Positions 38,013 to 47,082 of a DNA stretch of 64,000 nucleotides are shown here, in pieces. The notes under the pieces are model-generated. The model did no database searches. It was not told the origin of the DNA and worked only from the letters and a program-made list of their open reading frames with translations. A program made the translations under genes and the position numbers. The stretch covers positions 434,001 to 498,000 of the forward strand of contig NZ_AP022582.1 in the NCBI RefSeq assembly GCF_010731595.1, read 5' to 3'. The DNA is from Mycobacterium seoulense (GTDB taxonomy: Bacteria; Actinomycetota; Actinomycetes; Mycobacteriales; Mycobacteriaceae). Every line of letters begins with the position of its first letter. The first letter of the stretch is position 1.

Positions 38013-38069
38013 CAGGGCCCGGCCTCACCCGATGCCGAGCGACAACCGACAACAAAAGGACTGACGGCA

Positions 38070-38915
38070 ATGGCTGTCGTAACCATGAAGCAGCTGCTGG
38101 ACAGCGGCACCCACTTCGGGCATCAGACCCGTCGCTGGAATCCCAAGATGAAGCGGTTCATCTTCACCGACCGCAACGGCATCTACATCATCGACCTGCA
38201 GCAGACGCTGACCTTCATCGATAAGGCATACGAGTTCGTCAAGGAGACCGTCGCCCACGGCGGTTCGGTGCTGTTCGTCGGCACCAAGAAGCAGGCGCAG
38301 GAATCGGTCGCCGCGGAGGCGACCCGCGTCGGCATGCCGTATGTGAACCAGCGTTGGCTGGGCGGCATGCTGACCAACTTCTCCACCGTGCACAAGCGGT
38401 TGCAGCGCCTCAAGGAGCTCGAGGCGATGGAGCAGACCGGCGGCTTCGAGGGCCGCACCAAGAAAGAAATCCTGATGCTGACCCGGGAGAAGAACAAGCT
38501 CGAGCGCAGCCTGGGCGGTATCCGCGACATGGCCAAGGTGCCGTCGGCGATCTGGGTCGTCGACACCAACAAGGAGCACATCGCCGTCGGCGAGGCCCGC
38601 AAGCTCGGCATCCCGGTCATCGCGATCCTGGACACCAACTGCGACCCCGACGAGGTCGACTACCCGATCCCCGGCAACGACGACGCGATCCGCTCGGCCG
38701 CGCTGCTGACCAAGGTGATCGCCTCAGCGGTCGCCGAGGGCCTGCAGGCGCGCGCCGGAGTCGGCCGCGGCGACGGCAAGCCCGAGGTGGAGGCCGCCGA
38801 GCCGCTGCCCGAATGGGAGCAGGAACTGCTGGCCTCCGCCGCCGCGACCGCTCCATCTTCTGGCCCCACCGACGCCGCTGCGGGCGCTACCGAATCAACC
38901 CCCACGGAAGGCTGA
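38070..38915 (+). CDS. rpsB: 30S ribosomal protein S2
   Basis: 281 residues from ATG 38070 behind AAAGGA. S2 signatures are [33 protein letters not shown] ([19 protein letters not shown]) and [21 protein letters not shown] ~45-residue Ala/Ser/Pro-rich tail extends the C terminus, as in other mycobacteria. tsf starts one base after the stop. Confidence 0.98.
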   Translation: MAVVTMKQLLDSGTHFGHQTRRWNPKMKRFIFTDRNGIYIIDLQQTLTFIDKAYEFVKETVAHGGSVLFVGTKKQAQESVAAEATRVGMPYVNQRWLGGMLTNFSTVHKRLQRLKELEAMEQTGGFEGRTKKEILMLTREKNKLERSLGGIRDMAKVPSAIWVVDTNKEHIAVGEARKLGIPVIAILDTNCDPDEVDYPIPGNDDAIRSAALLTKVIASAVAEGLQARAGVGRGDGKPEVEAAEPLPEWEQELLASAAATAPSSGPTDAAAGATESTPTEG

Positions 38916-38916
38916 T

Positions 38917-39732
38917 ATGGCCAACTTCACCGCCGCCGACGTCAAGAAGCTTCGGGAGCTCACCGGCGCCGGCATGCTCGACTGCAAGAACGCGCTGACC
39001 GAAAGCGACGGCGACTTCGACAAGGCCGTCGAGGCGCTCCGCATCAAGGGCGCCAAGGACGTCGGCAAGCGCGCCGAGCGCGCCACGGCCGAGGGCCTGG
39101 TCGCGGCCAAGGGCGGCGCGCTGATCGAGCTGAACTCCGAGACCGACTTCGTCGCCAAGAACGCCGAGTTCCAGGCCCTGGCCGACCAGATCGTCGACGC
39201 CGCGCTGAGCGCCAAGGCCACCGACGTCGACGCCCTCAAAGCGGCCAGAGCCGGCGACAAGACGGTCGAGCAGGCCATCGCCGACCTGTCGGCCAAGATC
39301 GGCGAGAAGCTCGAGCTGCGCCGCGTGGCGTTCTTCGACGGCACGGTCGAGGCGTACCTGCACAAGCGTGCGGCGGACCTGCCACCGGCCGTCGGTGTGC
39401 TGGTGGAGTACAGCGGCTCCGACTCGGACGCGGCGCATTCCGTCGCCCTGCAGATCGCCGCGCTCAAGGCGCGCTACCTGTCCCGCGACGACGTCCCCGA
39501 AGACGTCGTGGCCAGCGAGCGCCGCATCGCCGAGGAAACGGCCAAGGCCGAGGGCAAGCCGGAGCAGGCACTGCCCAAGATCGTCGAAGGCCGGCTGAAC
39601 GGATTCTTCAAGGACTCGGTGCTGCTCGAGCAGCCGTCGGTGTCCGACAGCAAGAAGACGGTCAAGGCCCTGCTCGACAAGGCCGGCGTGTCGGTGACCC
39701 GCTTCGTGCGCTTCGAAGTGGGCCAGGCCTAA
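38917..39732 (+). CDS. tsf: Elongation factor Ts
   Basis: 271 residues. The N-terminal module ([20 protein letters not shown]) and the dimerisation core are complete; [13 protein letters not shown] and [15 protein letters not shown] are EF-Ts signatures. It is the nucleotide exchange factor for EF-Tu. Directly behind the stop lies a GC palindrome (CCCCCGCGGGGG, about 39736-39747) that could stop transcription but has no loop. Confidence 0.98.
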   Translation: MANFTAADVKKLRELTGAGMLDCKNALTESDGDFDKAVEALRIKGAKDVGKRAERATAEGLVAAKGGALIELNSETDFVAKNAEFQALADQIVDAALSAKATDVDALKAARAGDKTVEQAIADLSAKIGEKLELRRVAFFDGTVEAYLHKRAADLPPAVGVLVEYSGSDSDAAHSVALQIAALKARYLSRDDVPEDVVASERRIAEETAKAEGKPEQALPKIVEGRLNGFFKDSVLLEQPSVSDSKKTVKALLDKAGVSVTRFVRFEVGQA

Positions 39733-39753
39733 GCCCCCCCGCGGGGGACGGGT

Positions 39754-39759
39754 TAGCGT
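39754..39759 (+). promoter_or_regulatory. Candidate -10 box (TAGCGT) of amiC, leaderless
   Basis: TAGCGT ends 6 nt before ATG 39766 with no ribosome binding site between, so the transcript would begin at the start codon. Confidence 0.5.
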
Positions 39760-39765
39760 CGGTAC

Positions 39766-41163
39766 ATGCGACACGTGCATGCGTTCGGCGACGACGCCCT
39801 CGGTGACCTGGACGCGGTCGGCCTCGCCCACGCGATCCAAGCCGGCTGGGTAAGCAGGGCGGAGGTCATCGAGGCCGCCATCGCGCGCACGGAGGCCGTC
39901 GACCCGGTCCTCAACGGCCTGGCGTATGCGGCCTTCCAACAGGCGCGGACCGCCGCGCCGGCGAACGGCTTCTTCGACGGCGTGCCGACGTTCCTCAAGG
40001 ACAATGTCGATATCGCCGGCCAGCCCACCATGCACGGCACCGATGCGTGGACGCCATGGAATGCCACCTCCGACGGCGAATTCACCCGGCTGTTCCTGGC
40101 CACCGGGCTCGCCCCCGTGGGCAAGACGCAGTTGTCGGAATTCGGTTTCAGCGCGTCAGCCGAACACCCCCGGCTCGGGCCGGTCCGCAACCCGTGGAAC
40201 ACCGACTTCAGCGCCGGCGCATCCTCATCGGGCTCGGGTGCCTTCGTCGCCGCCGGTGTGGTGCCGATCGCCCATGCCAACGACGGCGGCGGCTCCATCC
40301 GCATCCCTGCCGCCTGTAACGGGCTCGTCGGGCTGAAGCCCTCGCGCGGGCGGCTTCCGCTGGACGCCCACCTGCGCCGGATGCCGGTGGGCATCGTCGC
40401 CAACGGTGTGGTGACCCGTTCGGTGCGTGACACCGCGGCGTTCTACCGGGAGGCCGAACGCATTTGGCGCAACCCGAAACTGGCGCCGGTCGGGGACGTG
40501 GCCGGGCCGGGCCGACAGCGGCTGCGGGTCGCCGTGCTGACCCGGTCGGTGCAACGCGACTGCAGCCCCCAGGTGCGCGAGCTCGTGCTGAAGTCGGCCG
40601 GCCTTCTCGAGGAACTCGGGCACCGCGTCGAATACCTCGACGAGCCCCCGGTGCCGGCCAGCTTCGTCGACGATTTCGTCCTGTACTGGGGATTTCTGGC
40701 GCTGGCCCAGGTGCGCAGCGGGCGGCACATGTTCGGCAAGACGTTCGACCGCGCCCGGTTGGACAGCCTGACGCTCGGTCTCGAGCGGAATACGGCCCGC
40801 AACATTCACCGGCTGCCTCTGGCGATCGTGCGCCTGCGCCGTATCCGCAGGCGTACCGCGCAATTCTTCGGCACCTACGACGTCGTGCTGACCCCGACGC
40901 TCGCCGACGAGACGCCCCGCATCGGCTATCTGGCACCCACCGACTACCACCAGGTCATCGAGCGACTGATCGACTGGGTCTCGTTCACCCCGCTGCAGAA
41001 CGTCACCGGCGAGCCGGCGATCTCACTCCCGTTGGCGCAGTCCGATGAAGGCATGCCGGTGGGCATGATGTTCTCGGCCGACCTCGGTCAGGAGGCGCTT
41101 CTGCTCGAGCTGGCCTACGAGCTCGAAGAGGCCCGGCCGTGGGCCCGGATCCAAGCCTCGTAG
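39766..41163 (+). CDS. amiC: Amidase AmiC
   Basis: 465 residues. The amidase-signature triad is Lys in PTFLKDNVDIAG (about residue 84), cis-Ser in SAGASSSGSGAFVA and nucleophile Ser in NDGGGSIRIPAACNG, followed by GLKPSRGR. The enzyme hydrolyses amides to acid and ammonia; the natural substrate is not known. It matches Rv2888c and converges on the MarR gene with five bases between. Confidence 0.94.
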   Translation: MRHVHAFGDDALGDLDAVGLAHAIQAGWVSRAEVIEAAIARTEAVDPVLNGLAYAAFQQARTAAPANGFFDGVPTFLKDNVDIAGQPTMHGTDAWTPWNATSDGEFTRLFLATGLAPVGKTQLSEFGFSASAEHPRLGPVRNPWNTDFSAGASSSGSGAFVAAGVVPIAHANDGGGSIRIPAACNGLVGLKPSRGRLPLDAHLRRMPVGIVANGVVTRSVRDTAAFYREAERIWRNPKLAPVGDVAGPGRQRLRVAVLTRSVQRDCSPQVRELVLKSAGLLEELGHRVEYLDEPPVPASFVDDFVLYWGFLALAQVRSGRHMFGKTFDRARLDSLTLGLERNTARNIHRLPLAIVRLRRIRRRTAQFFGTYDVVLTPTLADETPRIGYLAPTDYHQVIERLIDWVSFTPLQNVTGEPAISLPLAQSDEGMPVGMMFSADLGQEALLLELAYELEEARPWARIQAS

Positions 41164-41168
41164 GCGGG

Positions 41169-41597
41169 TCAATCGGATCCGAGCCTGTCGAGCATCCGCT
41201 TGAACTCGCGCTGCTGAGTTTCGGTCAGCTTCGCCAGGATGCGCGCGTCGGCGGTCCGCACCGCGCCCTCCGCGCGCTTCAGCAGGGCTCGGCCCTGGCC
41301 CGTCAGCGTGGCGGGTAGCGCGCGACCGCTGGACACCGACGCCGGACGCGCCACGGCGCCAATGTCTTCCAGCTTGCGCAACACCGTGTTCATGGCCTGC
41401 GGTGTGACGCCCGCCTGCCGGGACAGCTCGGCGCTCGACGTTCCGGGAAACATGGAAAGCATACGCAGGCAGACGAATTCGGGCAGTGTCAGGCCGAGCG
41501 GGCCCAACACGGCGGACACCTCCGGTCGCAGCAGGCTCGCCACCCGGTAGAGCAGGTAACCCAGAGGTGCGTCTTCGGCCTGAACCATGTCAACCAT
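41169..41597 (-). CDS. MarR-family regulator (Rv2887-like)
   Basis: 142 residues from ATG 41597, or 139 from ATG 41588, which equals Rv2887. The winged helix is SSAELSRQAGVTPQAMNTVL with the wing near ARPASVSSGRALPATLT. In M. tuberculosis Rv2887 represses a methyltransferase gene (rv0560c) and loss of it confers drug resistance. Both candidate start codons lie inside or at the edge of the inverted repeat at 41587-41605, so the protein probably represses itself. Confidence 0.93.
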   Translation of the reverse strand: MVDMVQAEDAPLGYLLYRVASLLRPEVSAVLGPLGLTLPEFVCLRMLSMFPGTSSAELSRQAGVTPQAMNTVLRKLEDIGAVARPASVSSGRALPATLTGQGRALLKRAEGAVRTADARILAKLTETQQREFKRMLDRLGSD

Positions 41598-41605
41598 ATT
41601 GACAT
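41587..41605. promoter_or_regulatory. MarR operator over its own start codon
   Basis: ATGTCAA-CCATA-TTGACAT is a perfect 7-bp inverted repeat with a 5-bp spacer, the size expected of a MarR dimer site. It covers the ATG at 41597 and touches the one at 41588. A leaderless or near-leaderless transcript starting here would be blocked by its own product. Confidence 0.6.
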
Positions 41606-41701
41606 ATTTCGGCGGTTTGGATGGGACTTCGATGTGATTGCGGCCCGGCCGACGGGGTAACCGACCAGCGGTGAGACTTCACGGCGTATCAGGAGGTTTC
41701 C

Positions 41702-42115
41702 ATGCCGAAGACGACGAAAGGCGGCAAGCCGAAGAAGGGCGAATTGCCGAGCACTCTGCGGCGTTCCAACGCCAAGGCGCAACGCACATTCGCGAAAACG
41801 CATGACGCGGCCGCCGACGAATACGGCAGCGAGGAGCGCGCCCACCGGGTGGCGTATTCCGCCCTCAAGCACAGTTTCGAAAAGGTCGGCGACCACTGGG
41901 AGCCCAAGGAACAGAAGGGCCCGTCCGACGAACGCGCCGAGAGCGGCGGCCCCCGCGCCTCCGGCCCGACCGCCGAGGGCGTGGACGCCAACGCCAGCAA
42001 GAAACACTTGCTCGACCTGGCCCGCCGCCTCGACGTCCGGGGCCGCTCGACGATGAGCAAGCCGGAGTTGGTCGACGCGATCGTGAAGCACAATCGGCGG
42101 GTGCGCGGCCGCTGA
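41702..42115 (+). CDS. ChaB-family protein with SAP/Rho-N-like C terminus
   Basis: 137 residues behind AGGAGG. The first ~75 residues match ChaB (LPSTLRRSNAKAQRTFAKTH, then RAHRVAYSALKHSFEKVGDH). A linker rich in Gly/Pro/Ser follows. The last ~40 residues (KKHLLDLARRLDVRGRSTMSKPELVDAI) fit a SAP or Rho N-terminal-like fold that binds nucleic acids. The role is unknown; no cation transporter (chaA) is nearby. Confidence 0.88.
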   Translation: MPKTTKGGKPKKGELPSTLRRSNAKAQRTFAKTHDAAADEYGSEERAHRVAYSALKHSFEKVGDHWEPKEQKGPSDERAESGGPRASGPTAEGVDANASKKHLLDLARRLDVRGRSTMSKPELVDAIVKHNRRVRGR

Positions 42116-42401
42116 GGGGCGCGGGCCGTCGCCCGCCAATGTGATCCAAAACATCGGCCCCGCGGCGGTTAGAGCCCCAGCCGCCGGGCATCCCGAGATA
42201 CGACGTGAATAGCGATACAGCTGTTAAGAATTGATGCGAAAGATGCTGTCCAGCAAAAAAATCCGTTTGGGCAGCTAAGCGGGACTTATTTCGCCATGTA
42301 GGCGCGCGAACATGTTTAAGGCGTATGACAAACGGCTATGGGCGGTTTATGTGCGTATTGCCCTTCTGGGGGGCGATTGTTCGACACGAAAGGAATGAAC
42401 A
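42116..42401 (+). other. AT-rich intergenic region
   Basis: About half A+T between 42190 and 42360, against roughly one third for the window, with runs such as AAAAAAA and TGTTAAGAATTGATG. I see no gene in it. It presumably holds the promoter of the MPT63-like gene and may be foreign or simply unusual regulatory DNA. AAAGGA just before 42402 is the ribosome binding site. Confidence 0.6.
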
Positions 42402-42965
42402 ATGAAGGTCACCAAGACGGCCGTGAAGACAGCCGCCGCTGCCGGGGGGATAGCGGTCGCGAGCCTTTTCGCCGCGACGCCGGCTTCGGCCGCGCCGCCG
42501 CCCAACATTCAGGGCTTCGGCACCAGCGAGCAGCTCGTCGACGGGCCGCTGATCACCAACTACACGGTGAGTAACCTGCAGCCGAGCAACGTCACGATTC
42601 CCGGCTACACGCCCAAGGGAACGCTCTACCAGGCGGACATCACCGCCCGGTCGGACGGCGGGGTCGTGACTCCGATGGTCAACGACTTCATCGCCCGCGG
42701 GCCTAACGGCCAGAACTACCGGGTGATCGACAAGGTTGGGGTTCCCAACGGTCTCAACCCGGCGCCGATCCCGCAGGGCAGCGAGTCGACCGGAACGCTG
42801 TACTTCGACGTGACCGGCGCGCCGCCCAACGGCGTCGTCTACAACGAGGGAATGCAGGACATTCTGATCTGGACGTCGAACGTGCAGGGTAGCTCGGCGC
42901 CCGGCGCGCCGAACGCCAGCCCGGCGCCGGGCGCACCGCCCAGCGCGGCCCCGGCCCACACGTAG
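42402..42965 (+). CDS. Secreted MPT63-like (DUF1942) protein
   Basis: 187 residues. A signal peptide ends near residue 30 (ASLFAATPASAA then PPPNIQG). The body has the Ig-like beta pattern of the MPT63/DUF1942 family (YTVSNLQPSNVTIPGYTP, GTLYFDVTGAPPNGVVYNEG). The last ~25 residues are a Pro/Ala/Gly-rich tail. MPT63 is a small exported immunogenic protein without known enzymatic function. A strong terminator follows. Confidence 0.85.
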   Translation: MKVTKTAVKTAAAAGGIAVASLFAATPASAAPPPNIQGFGTSEQLVDGPLITNYTVSNLQPSNVTIPGYTPKGTLYQADITARSDGGVVTPMVNDFIARGPNGQNYRVIDKVGVPNGLNPAPIPQGSESTGTLYFDVTGAPPNGVVYNEGMQDILIWTSNVQGSSAPGAPNASPAPGAPPSAAPAHT

Positions 42966-42972
42966 TCCGGCT

Positions 42973-43018
42973 TGCGGAAACACCTCCCCGCGTCGCGCGC
43001 GACGCGGGGAGTTCCGCA
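42973..43018 (+). terminator. Strong terminator hairpin behind the MPT63-like gene
   Basis: A perfect 28-bp palindrome (CTCCCCGCGTCGCG and its complement, 42984-43011) is flanked by a further pairing, TGCGGAA with TTCCGCA, interrupted by a short bulge. Only a short T-run follows (ATTTG). It lies eight bases after the stop. Confidence 0.8.
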
Positions 43019-43068
43019 TTTGTGGCCGGGGTTGCATCGTGGGGGCCTGAATCGGGTACCCGCAACCC

Positions 43069-44004
43069 ATGAGTAACCCGGATCACAGGCCAGCCGAAGT
43101 ACGTCAGCAAGCGCAGCTCCACGCCGAGCGAGCGCGCGCCACGATGGCGGAACGGCGCAGCGATCAGGGCGGCGGATTGAGCGGATGGGTCGCCGAGCGC
43201 GCCGGCAAGTGGGACCTCAGCGGGCAGGACGAAACCACGCTGCAGCGGCAGAAATATCTGTGGAATGTGCTGGTGGACTACTGGTTTCGCATGGAAATCG
43301 ATGGCTGGGAGAACGTGCCGGAACCACCGGCGTTGCTGGTGGGGATCCACTCGGGGGCCCCGTTCGTCTGGGACGCCTGGACCGTGGGCCTGCAATGGTG
43401 GCGGCGCTTCGGCCAGGAACGCCCGCTGCACGGCACCGCCCACGACGCGTTGATGGCGATCCCGTTGATCGGTCGGTACTTCCGGTCGATGGGTGTGCTT
43501 CCGGCCGCCCCGGACGCGATCGCCACCGCCCTGGCCGAGGGCCGTGACGTTGCGCTGTGGCCCGGCGGGGAAGTGGACTCGCTGCGCCCGTGGGCCGAGC
43601 GCGACCAAGCCAACCTGGCGGGCCGAAAGGGGTTCGTGAAGATGGCGATTCGGGCGGGAGTTCCCGTCGTGCCGATCGCGACGGTCGGTGGTGCGGACGC
43701 GATGCCCGTGCTGATCCGCGGGGACAAGCTGTCGAAAGCCCTGCAGCTGGACCGGCTGTTGCGCCTCAAGGTGTTCCCGTTGGCGATCTCACTGCCGTGG
43801 GGCATCGCGCCGGCGGCGCTGCCGCAGCTGCCACTCCCGGCCAAGATCAGGACCAGGTTCATGCCCGCGGTCGAGCTCGAGCACGATCCCGCACGCGCGG
43901 AGGACGACGCCTACGTGGACCGCAAGTACCGCGAGATCCAGGACGCCATCCAGGAAGGAATGGACGCGCTCGCGCGCAAGCGCGCTTTCCCGCTGTTCGG
44001 CTGA
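43069..44004 (+). CDS. Lysophospholipid acyltransferase family protein (PlsC-like)
   Basis: 311 residues. The acyltransferase motif HxxxxxxD-type reads GIHSGAPFVWDAW, and the second block is ALWPGGEVDSLRPWAERDQ, where PlsC proteins have FPEG. There are no clear membrane helices. Proteins of this type acylate glycerol phosphates or other lipids; the acceptor is not known. It has no neighbour in M. tuberculosis at this locus, so it is part of the accessory block around 41.7-45.3 kb. Confidence 0.85.
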   Translation: MSNPDHRPAEVRQQAQLHAERARATMAERRSDQGGGLSGWVAERAGKWDLSGQDETTLQRQKYLWNVLVDYWFRMEIDGWENVPEPPALLVGIHSGAPFVWDAWTVGLQWWRRFGQERPLHGTAHDALMAIPLIGRYFRSMGVLPAAPDAIATALAEGRDVALWPGGEVDSLRPWAERDQANLAGRKGFVKMAIRAGVPVVPIATVGGADAMPVLIRGDKLSKALQLDRLLRLKVFPLAISLPWGIAPAALPQLPLPAKIRTRFMPAVELEHDPARAEDDAYVDRKYREIQDAIQEGMDALARKRAFPLFG

Positions 44005-44066
44005 GTCTCCCGAAGCCACTGTACGGCAACGACATTCGGGGACATTCGGGATCGATGACAGCCGCG

Positions 44067-44810
44067 CTAACGCGCGACCGAGTCCGGCGCGGCTGTTGTC
44101 GTCGTCCACATCGATGTCAGCGTCGAGTCGCTGACGATCCATTCCGGATGCGGTGGGGTCGCCGCCATGTAGCCCACGCCCCGGACCGTGTTGATCATCG
44201 ACTGGTGGCGAGGTCCCAGCTTGGCGCGCAACCGTCGGATATGGACGTCGACCGAACGGACCCGGCCGTTGCTGTCGTAGCCCCAAGCCTCGTGCATCAG
44301 GCGGGTCCGCGCAAAGGGCCGGCCGGCATGCTGCACAAGGAAACTCAGCAGTTTGAACTCGGTCAGCGTCAGCCCCAGGTCCTTGCCCTCCAGCGACCCG
44401 GAGAAGCTGGTCGGGTGCAGGAGCAGCGCGCCGAATCGCAAACTGCCGTTGATCGCGCTGCGTCGCTGCGCGATCGCGCGCCGCAGCCGCTCCTGCAGCT
44501 CGTCGCCGTTGGTGCCGGGCGGCATGACGTCGTCGACATTCCAGTCGTCGACGGTTGGCCCGTCGTCGGGCCGCGCGACCAGGGCCACCACCGCGGTGGC
44601 GGGGGTCGCGGTGGTCAGGCGCCGGCAGGCCTCCTGGGCCGCCGCCAGGTCGCCACGGGCATCGACGATCGCGACGTCGCCGCAATGGTCGGGCCCGTGG
44701 GCCGAACCGGTCAGGGGAGCGCGCCCCTTGATGCGCGCGAACGACGTCAGGGCCGGCAGAGCCCGGTCGAAGTCCTCCGCGTCGGTGAGCAGTAGAACGT
44801 CCAACGACAT
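44067..44810 (-). CDS. Atypical OmpR-type response regulator (Rv2884-like)
   Basis: 247 residues from ATG 44810 behind GGGAG. The receiver domain is degenerate: an Asp is present in VAIVDARGDL, but the conserved Lys before the C-terminal loop is replaced (VDDVMPPGTNGDEL). The winged helix is typical (LTEFKLLSFLVQHAGRPFAR, VDVHIRRLRAKLG, TVRGVGYM). This resembles GlnR-class regulators that work without phosphorylation. No histidine kinase gene is adjacent. Confidence 0.9.
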   Translation of the reverse strand: MSLDVLLLTDAEDFDRALPALTSFARIKGRAPLTGSAHGPDHCGDVAIVDARGDLAAAQEACRRLTTATPATAVVALVARPDDGPTVDDWNVDDVMPPGTNGDELQERLRRAIAQRRSAINGSLRFGALLLHPTSFSGSLEGKDLGLTLTEFKLLSFLVQHAGRPFARTRLMHEAWGYDSNGRVRSVDVHIRRLRAKLGPRHQSMINTVRGVGYMAATPPHPEWIVSDSTLTSMWTTTTAAPDSVAR

Positions 44811-44993
44811 CTCCCGAAAACTCTCGGTGGATCCATTTGCCCTCCCCCCGGCTCGAAGGCACCTCATGGGAGATGTCTGCCAGCGCAGCGATGATTACCC
44901 GCTCGCCGCGAAATTAAGCACACTGCTTTGGCGCGATCCGCGCCGCGATCCGGCCCGGCTAACCGGGCGCGACCGACTTGACCTGGAAAAGTC

Positions 44994-45029
44994 GATGGGC
45001 CCGGTCCGTTTTCACGGACCGGACCCATC
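44994..45029 (-). terminator. Terminator hairpin behind the CsbD-like gene
   Basis: A 16-bp stem (GATGGGCCCGGTCCGT against its near-perfect complement, one G-T pair) closes a TTTC loop on the plus strand. It lies 12 bases after the stop of the CsbD-like gene and before the response regulator start, separating the two minus-strand genes. Confidence 0.8.
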
Positions 45030-45040
45030 CTCCCAGCAAG

Positions 45041-45277
45041 CTACTGATTGGCCTTCTGGCGCTCCTCAGCGGCCTTGGCGCCGCCGCGCGCCGCCTCGGC
45101 CTCGGCTTCCTTCTTGGCCGCGTCGCGCTGTGCTTCCGCCTTGTCCTGCTGGGCCTGGCCCTCGCGGGTGAGGTCGTCACGACCGGCCACCGCGCCGACG
45201 GCCTCCTTGGCCTTGCCCTTGACGTCCTCGACGACGCCCTTGACTGCTTCAGCAGGTCCCGAGTTGTTGTCCGCCAT
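45041..45277 (-). CDS. CsbD-family stress protein
   Basis: 78 residues from ATG 45277 behind AGAGGAAC. The CsbD pattern is clear (AEAVKGVVEDVKGKAKEAVG, then AGRDDLTREGQAQQDKAEAQ) and the rest is an Ala/Glu/Lys-rich helix. CsbD proteins are abundant, hydrophilic general-stress proteins; mycobacterial relatives are described as microaggregate-binding proteins. Likely driven by a stress sigma factor, though I could not identify such a promoter. Confidence 0.88.
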   Translation of the reverse strand: MADNNSGPAEAVKGVVEDVKGKAKEAVGAVAGRDDLTREGQAQQDKAEAQRDAAKKEAEAEAARGGAKAAEERQKANQ

Positions 45278-45618
45278 GGAATTAGTTCCTCTCGTTGGCG
45301 TACGTTGAGCGATCCGTGCTCACTGCCGATCGCCGAGGCGACCGGCGCGGCGAGGCTGGCCCGTGTTTTCTCAAGGCCGTGAATTCCCCCGCGATGGTGC
45401 GGATTCCCCGTGTCGGCCATGGCTCAAACATCCGGACGCTGGCGCAGCAGGCGCCGCCGTCAGGCCTTAGTGGCCCCCGGCCGCGAAAGGCCGCCCTCGG
45501 CGCGAACTCTGCGCATAACGCACCCCGGCGATGCCGCGTTGTGCTGCGATGGGGCAGGATGTGAAATGCCGTTCCGGATGGGGTCAGCCCGGGATGGCAC
45601 TCTCATGCGAGGAGCCTG
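45278..45618. other. Divergent intergenic region without genes
   Basis: 341 bp between the CsbD-like gene and pyrH. Short open frames here are shadows without ribosome binding sites. It must hold the promoters of both genes. I see no convincing operator, terminator or RNA gene. Confidence 0.5.
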
Positions 45619-46425
45619 ATGACGGAGTCCAGGGAGCCCCAAGCCGCCGGCGCGGCGGCTCCACAGCCGGAGCCGACGACACCGGAGAATGGATCAGCTG
45701 CCGGGCAGCCGCGAACGCGGCCCAAGTACTCCAGGGTGTTGCTCAAGCTCGGCGGCGAGATGTTCGGCGGCGGCCAGGTCGGCCTGGACCCCGATGTCGT
45801 GGCGCGGGTGGCACGCCAGATAGCCGAGGTGGTCCGCGACGGCGTCCAGGTCGCCGTCGTGATCGGTGGCGGCAACTTCTTCCGCGGCGCGCAGCTGCAG
45901 CAGCGCGGCATGGAACGCACCCGTTCGGACTACATGGGCATGCTCGGCACGGTCATGAACAGCCTGGCGCTGCAGGACTTCCTGGAAAAGGAGGGCATCG
46001 TCACCCGCGTGCAGACCGCGATCACCATGGGTCAGGTCGCCGAGCCGTACCTGCCGCTGCGCGCCGTCCGCCACCTGGAGAAGGGGCGGGTGGTGATTTT
46101 CGGGGCCGGCATGGGACTGCCCTACTTCTCCACCGACACCACGGCCGCGCAGCGGGCGCTGGAGATCGGTGCCGAGGTCGTCTTGATGGCCAAGGCGGTC
46201 GACGGGGTGTTCTCCGCGGACCCCCGCCATGACCCGCAAGCCGAGCTCATCGCCGCGATCAGCCATCGTGAGGTCATCGACAGGGGCCTGCGAGTGGCCG
46301 ACGCCACCGCGTTCAGCCTCTGCATGGACAATGGCATGCCGATCCTGGTGTTCAACCTGCTGACCAATGGCAATATCGCCCGCGCGGTCGCCGGTGAGAA
46401 AATCGGGACACTGGTCACCACCTGA
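45619..46425 (+). CDS. pyrH: Uridylate kinase
   Basis: 268 residues from ATG 45619 behind AGGAG. A 35-residue Pro/Glu/Ala-rich extension precedes the kinase core ([69 protein letters not shown]). PyrH phosphorylates UMP to UDP as a hexamer and is regulated by GTP and UTP. frr follows after 67 bp. Confidence 0.97.
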   Translation: MTESREPQAAGAAAPQPEPTTPENGSAAGQPRTRPKYSRVLLKLGGEMFGGGQVGLDPDVVARVARQIAEVVRDGVQVAVVIGGGNFFRGAQLQQRGMERTRSDYMGMLGTVMNSLALQDFLEKEGIVTRVQTAITMGQVAEPYLPLRAVRHLEKGRVVIFGAGMGLPYFSTDTTAAQRALEIGAEVVLMAKAVDGVFSADPRHDPQAELIAAISHREVIDRGLRVADATAFSLCMDNGMPILVFNLLTNGNIARAVAGEKIGTLVTT

Positions 46426-46492
46426 GGGGAAGAGCGAACGATGATTCGCGCTGGCGACGATGCAGAGCGTAGCGATGAGAAGGAGCGGCGCA

Positions 46493-47050
46493 ATGATTGA
46501 CGAGGCTCTCTTCGACGCGGAAGAGAAAATGGAGAAGGCCGTGGCGGTGGCCCGTGACGACCTGTCAAGCATCCGGACCGGGCGCGCCAACCCGGGCATG
46601 TTCTCCCGGGTCGTCATCGACTACTACGGCGCCACCACCCCCATCACTCAGCTGGCCAGCATCAACGTGCCCGAGGCGCGGCTCGTGGTGATCAAGCCCT
46701 ACGAGTCCAGTCAGCTCGGCGCGATCGAAACGGCGATCCGCAACTCCGATCTGGGCGTCAACCCGACCAACGACGGCACCCTCATCCGGGTGGCGGTGCC
46801 GCAGCTGACCGAGGAGCGGCGCCGGGAGCTGGTCAAACAGGCCAAGGGCAAGGGGGAAGACGCCAAGGTGTCGGTGCGCAACATCCGGCGCAAGGCGATG
46901 GAAGAGTTGCACCGGATTCGCAAGGACGGCGAGGCCGGCGAGGACGAGGTCGGTCGGGCGGAAAAAGACCTGGACAAGACCACGCACCAGTACATCACCC
47001 AGATCGAAGACCTGGTCAAGCACAAAGAAGGCGAGCTGCTGGAGGTCTAG
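46493..47050 (+). CDS. frr: Ribosome recycling factor
   Basis: 185 residues from ATG 46493 behind AAGGAGCG, the standard length. RRF signatures are [40 protein letters not shown], and the C-terminal helices ([20 protein letters not shown]). With EF-G it splits post-termination ribosomes. It lies in the pyrH-frr-cdsA group. Confidence 0.98.
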   Translation: MIDEALFDAEEKMEKAVAVARDDLSSIRTGRANPGMFSRVVIDYYGATTPITQLASINVPEARLVVIKPYESSQLGAIETAIRNSDLGVNPTNDGTLIRVAVPQLTEERRRELVKQAKGKGEDAKVSVRNIRRKAMEELHRIRKDGEAGEDEVGRAEKDLDKTTHQYITQIEDLVKHKEGELLEV

Positions 47051-47082
47051 CGACCGCCCAGCAGTTGAGTTCACCCAGGTCC

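Noticed and set aside
45295..45564. An 89-codon plus-strand frame between the CsbD-like gene and pyrH
   Set aside because: No ribosome binding site, Arg/Ala/Pro-rich, no recognisable fold, and the region must hold two promoters.
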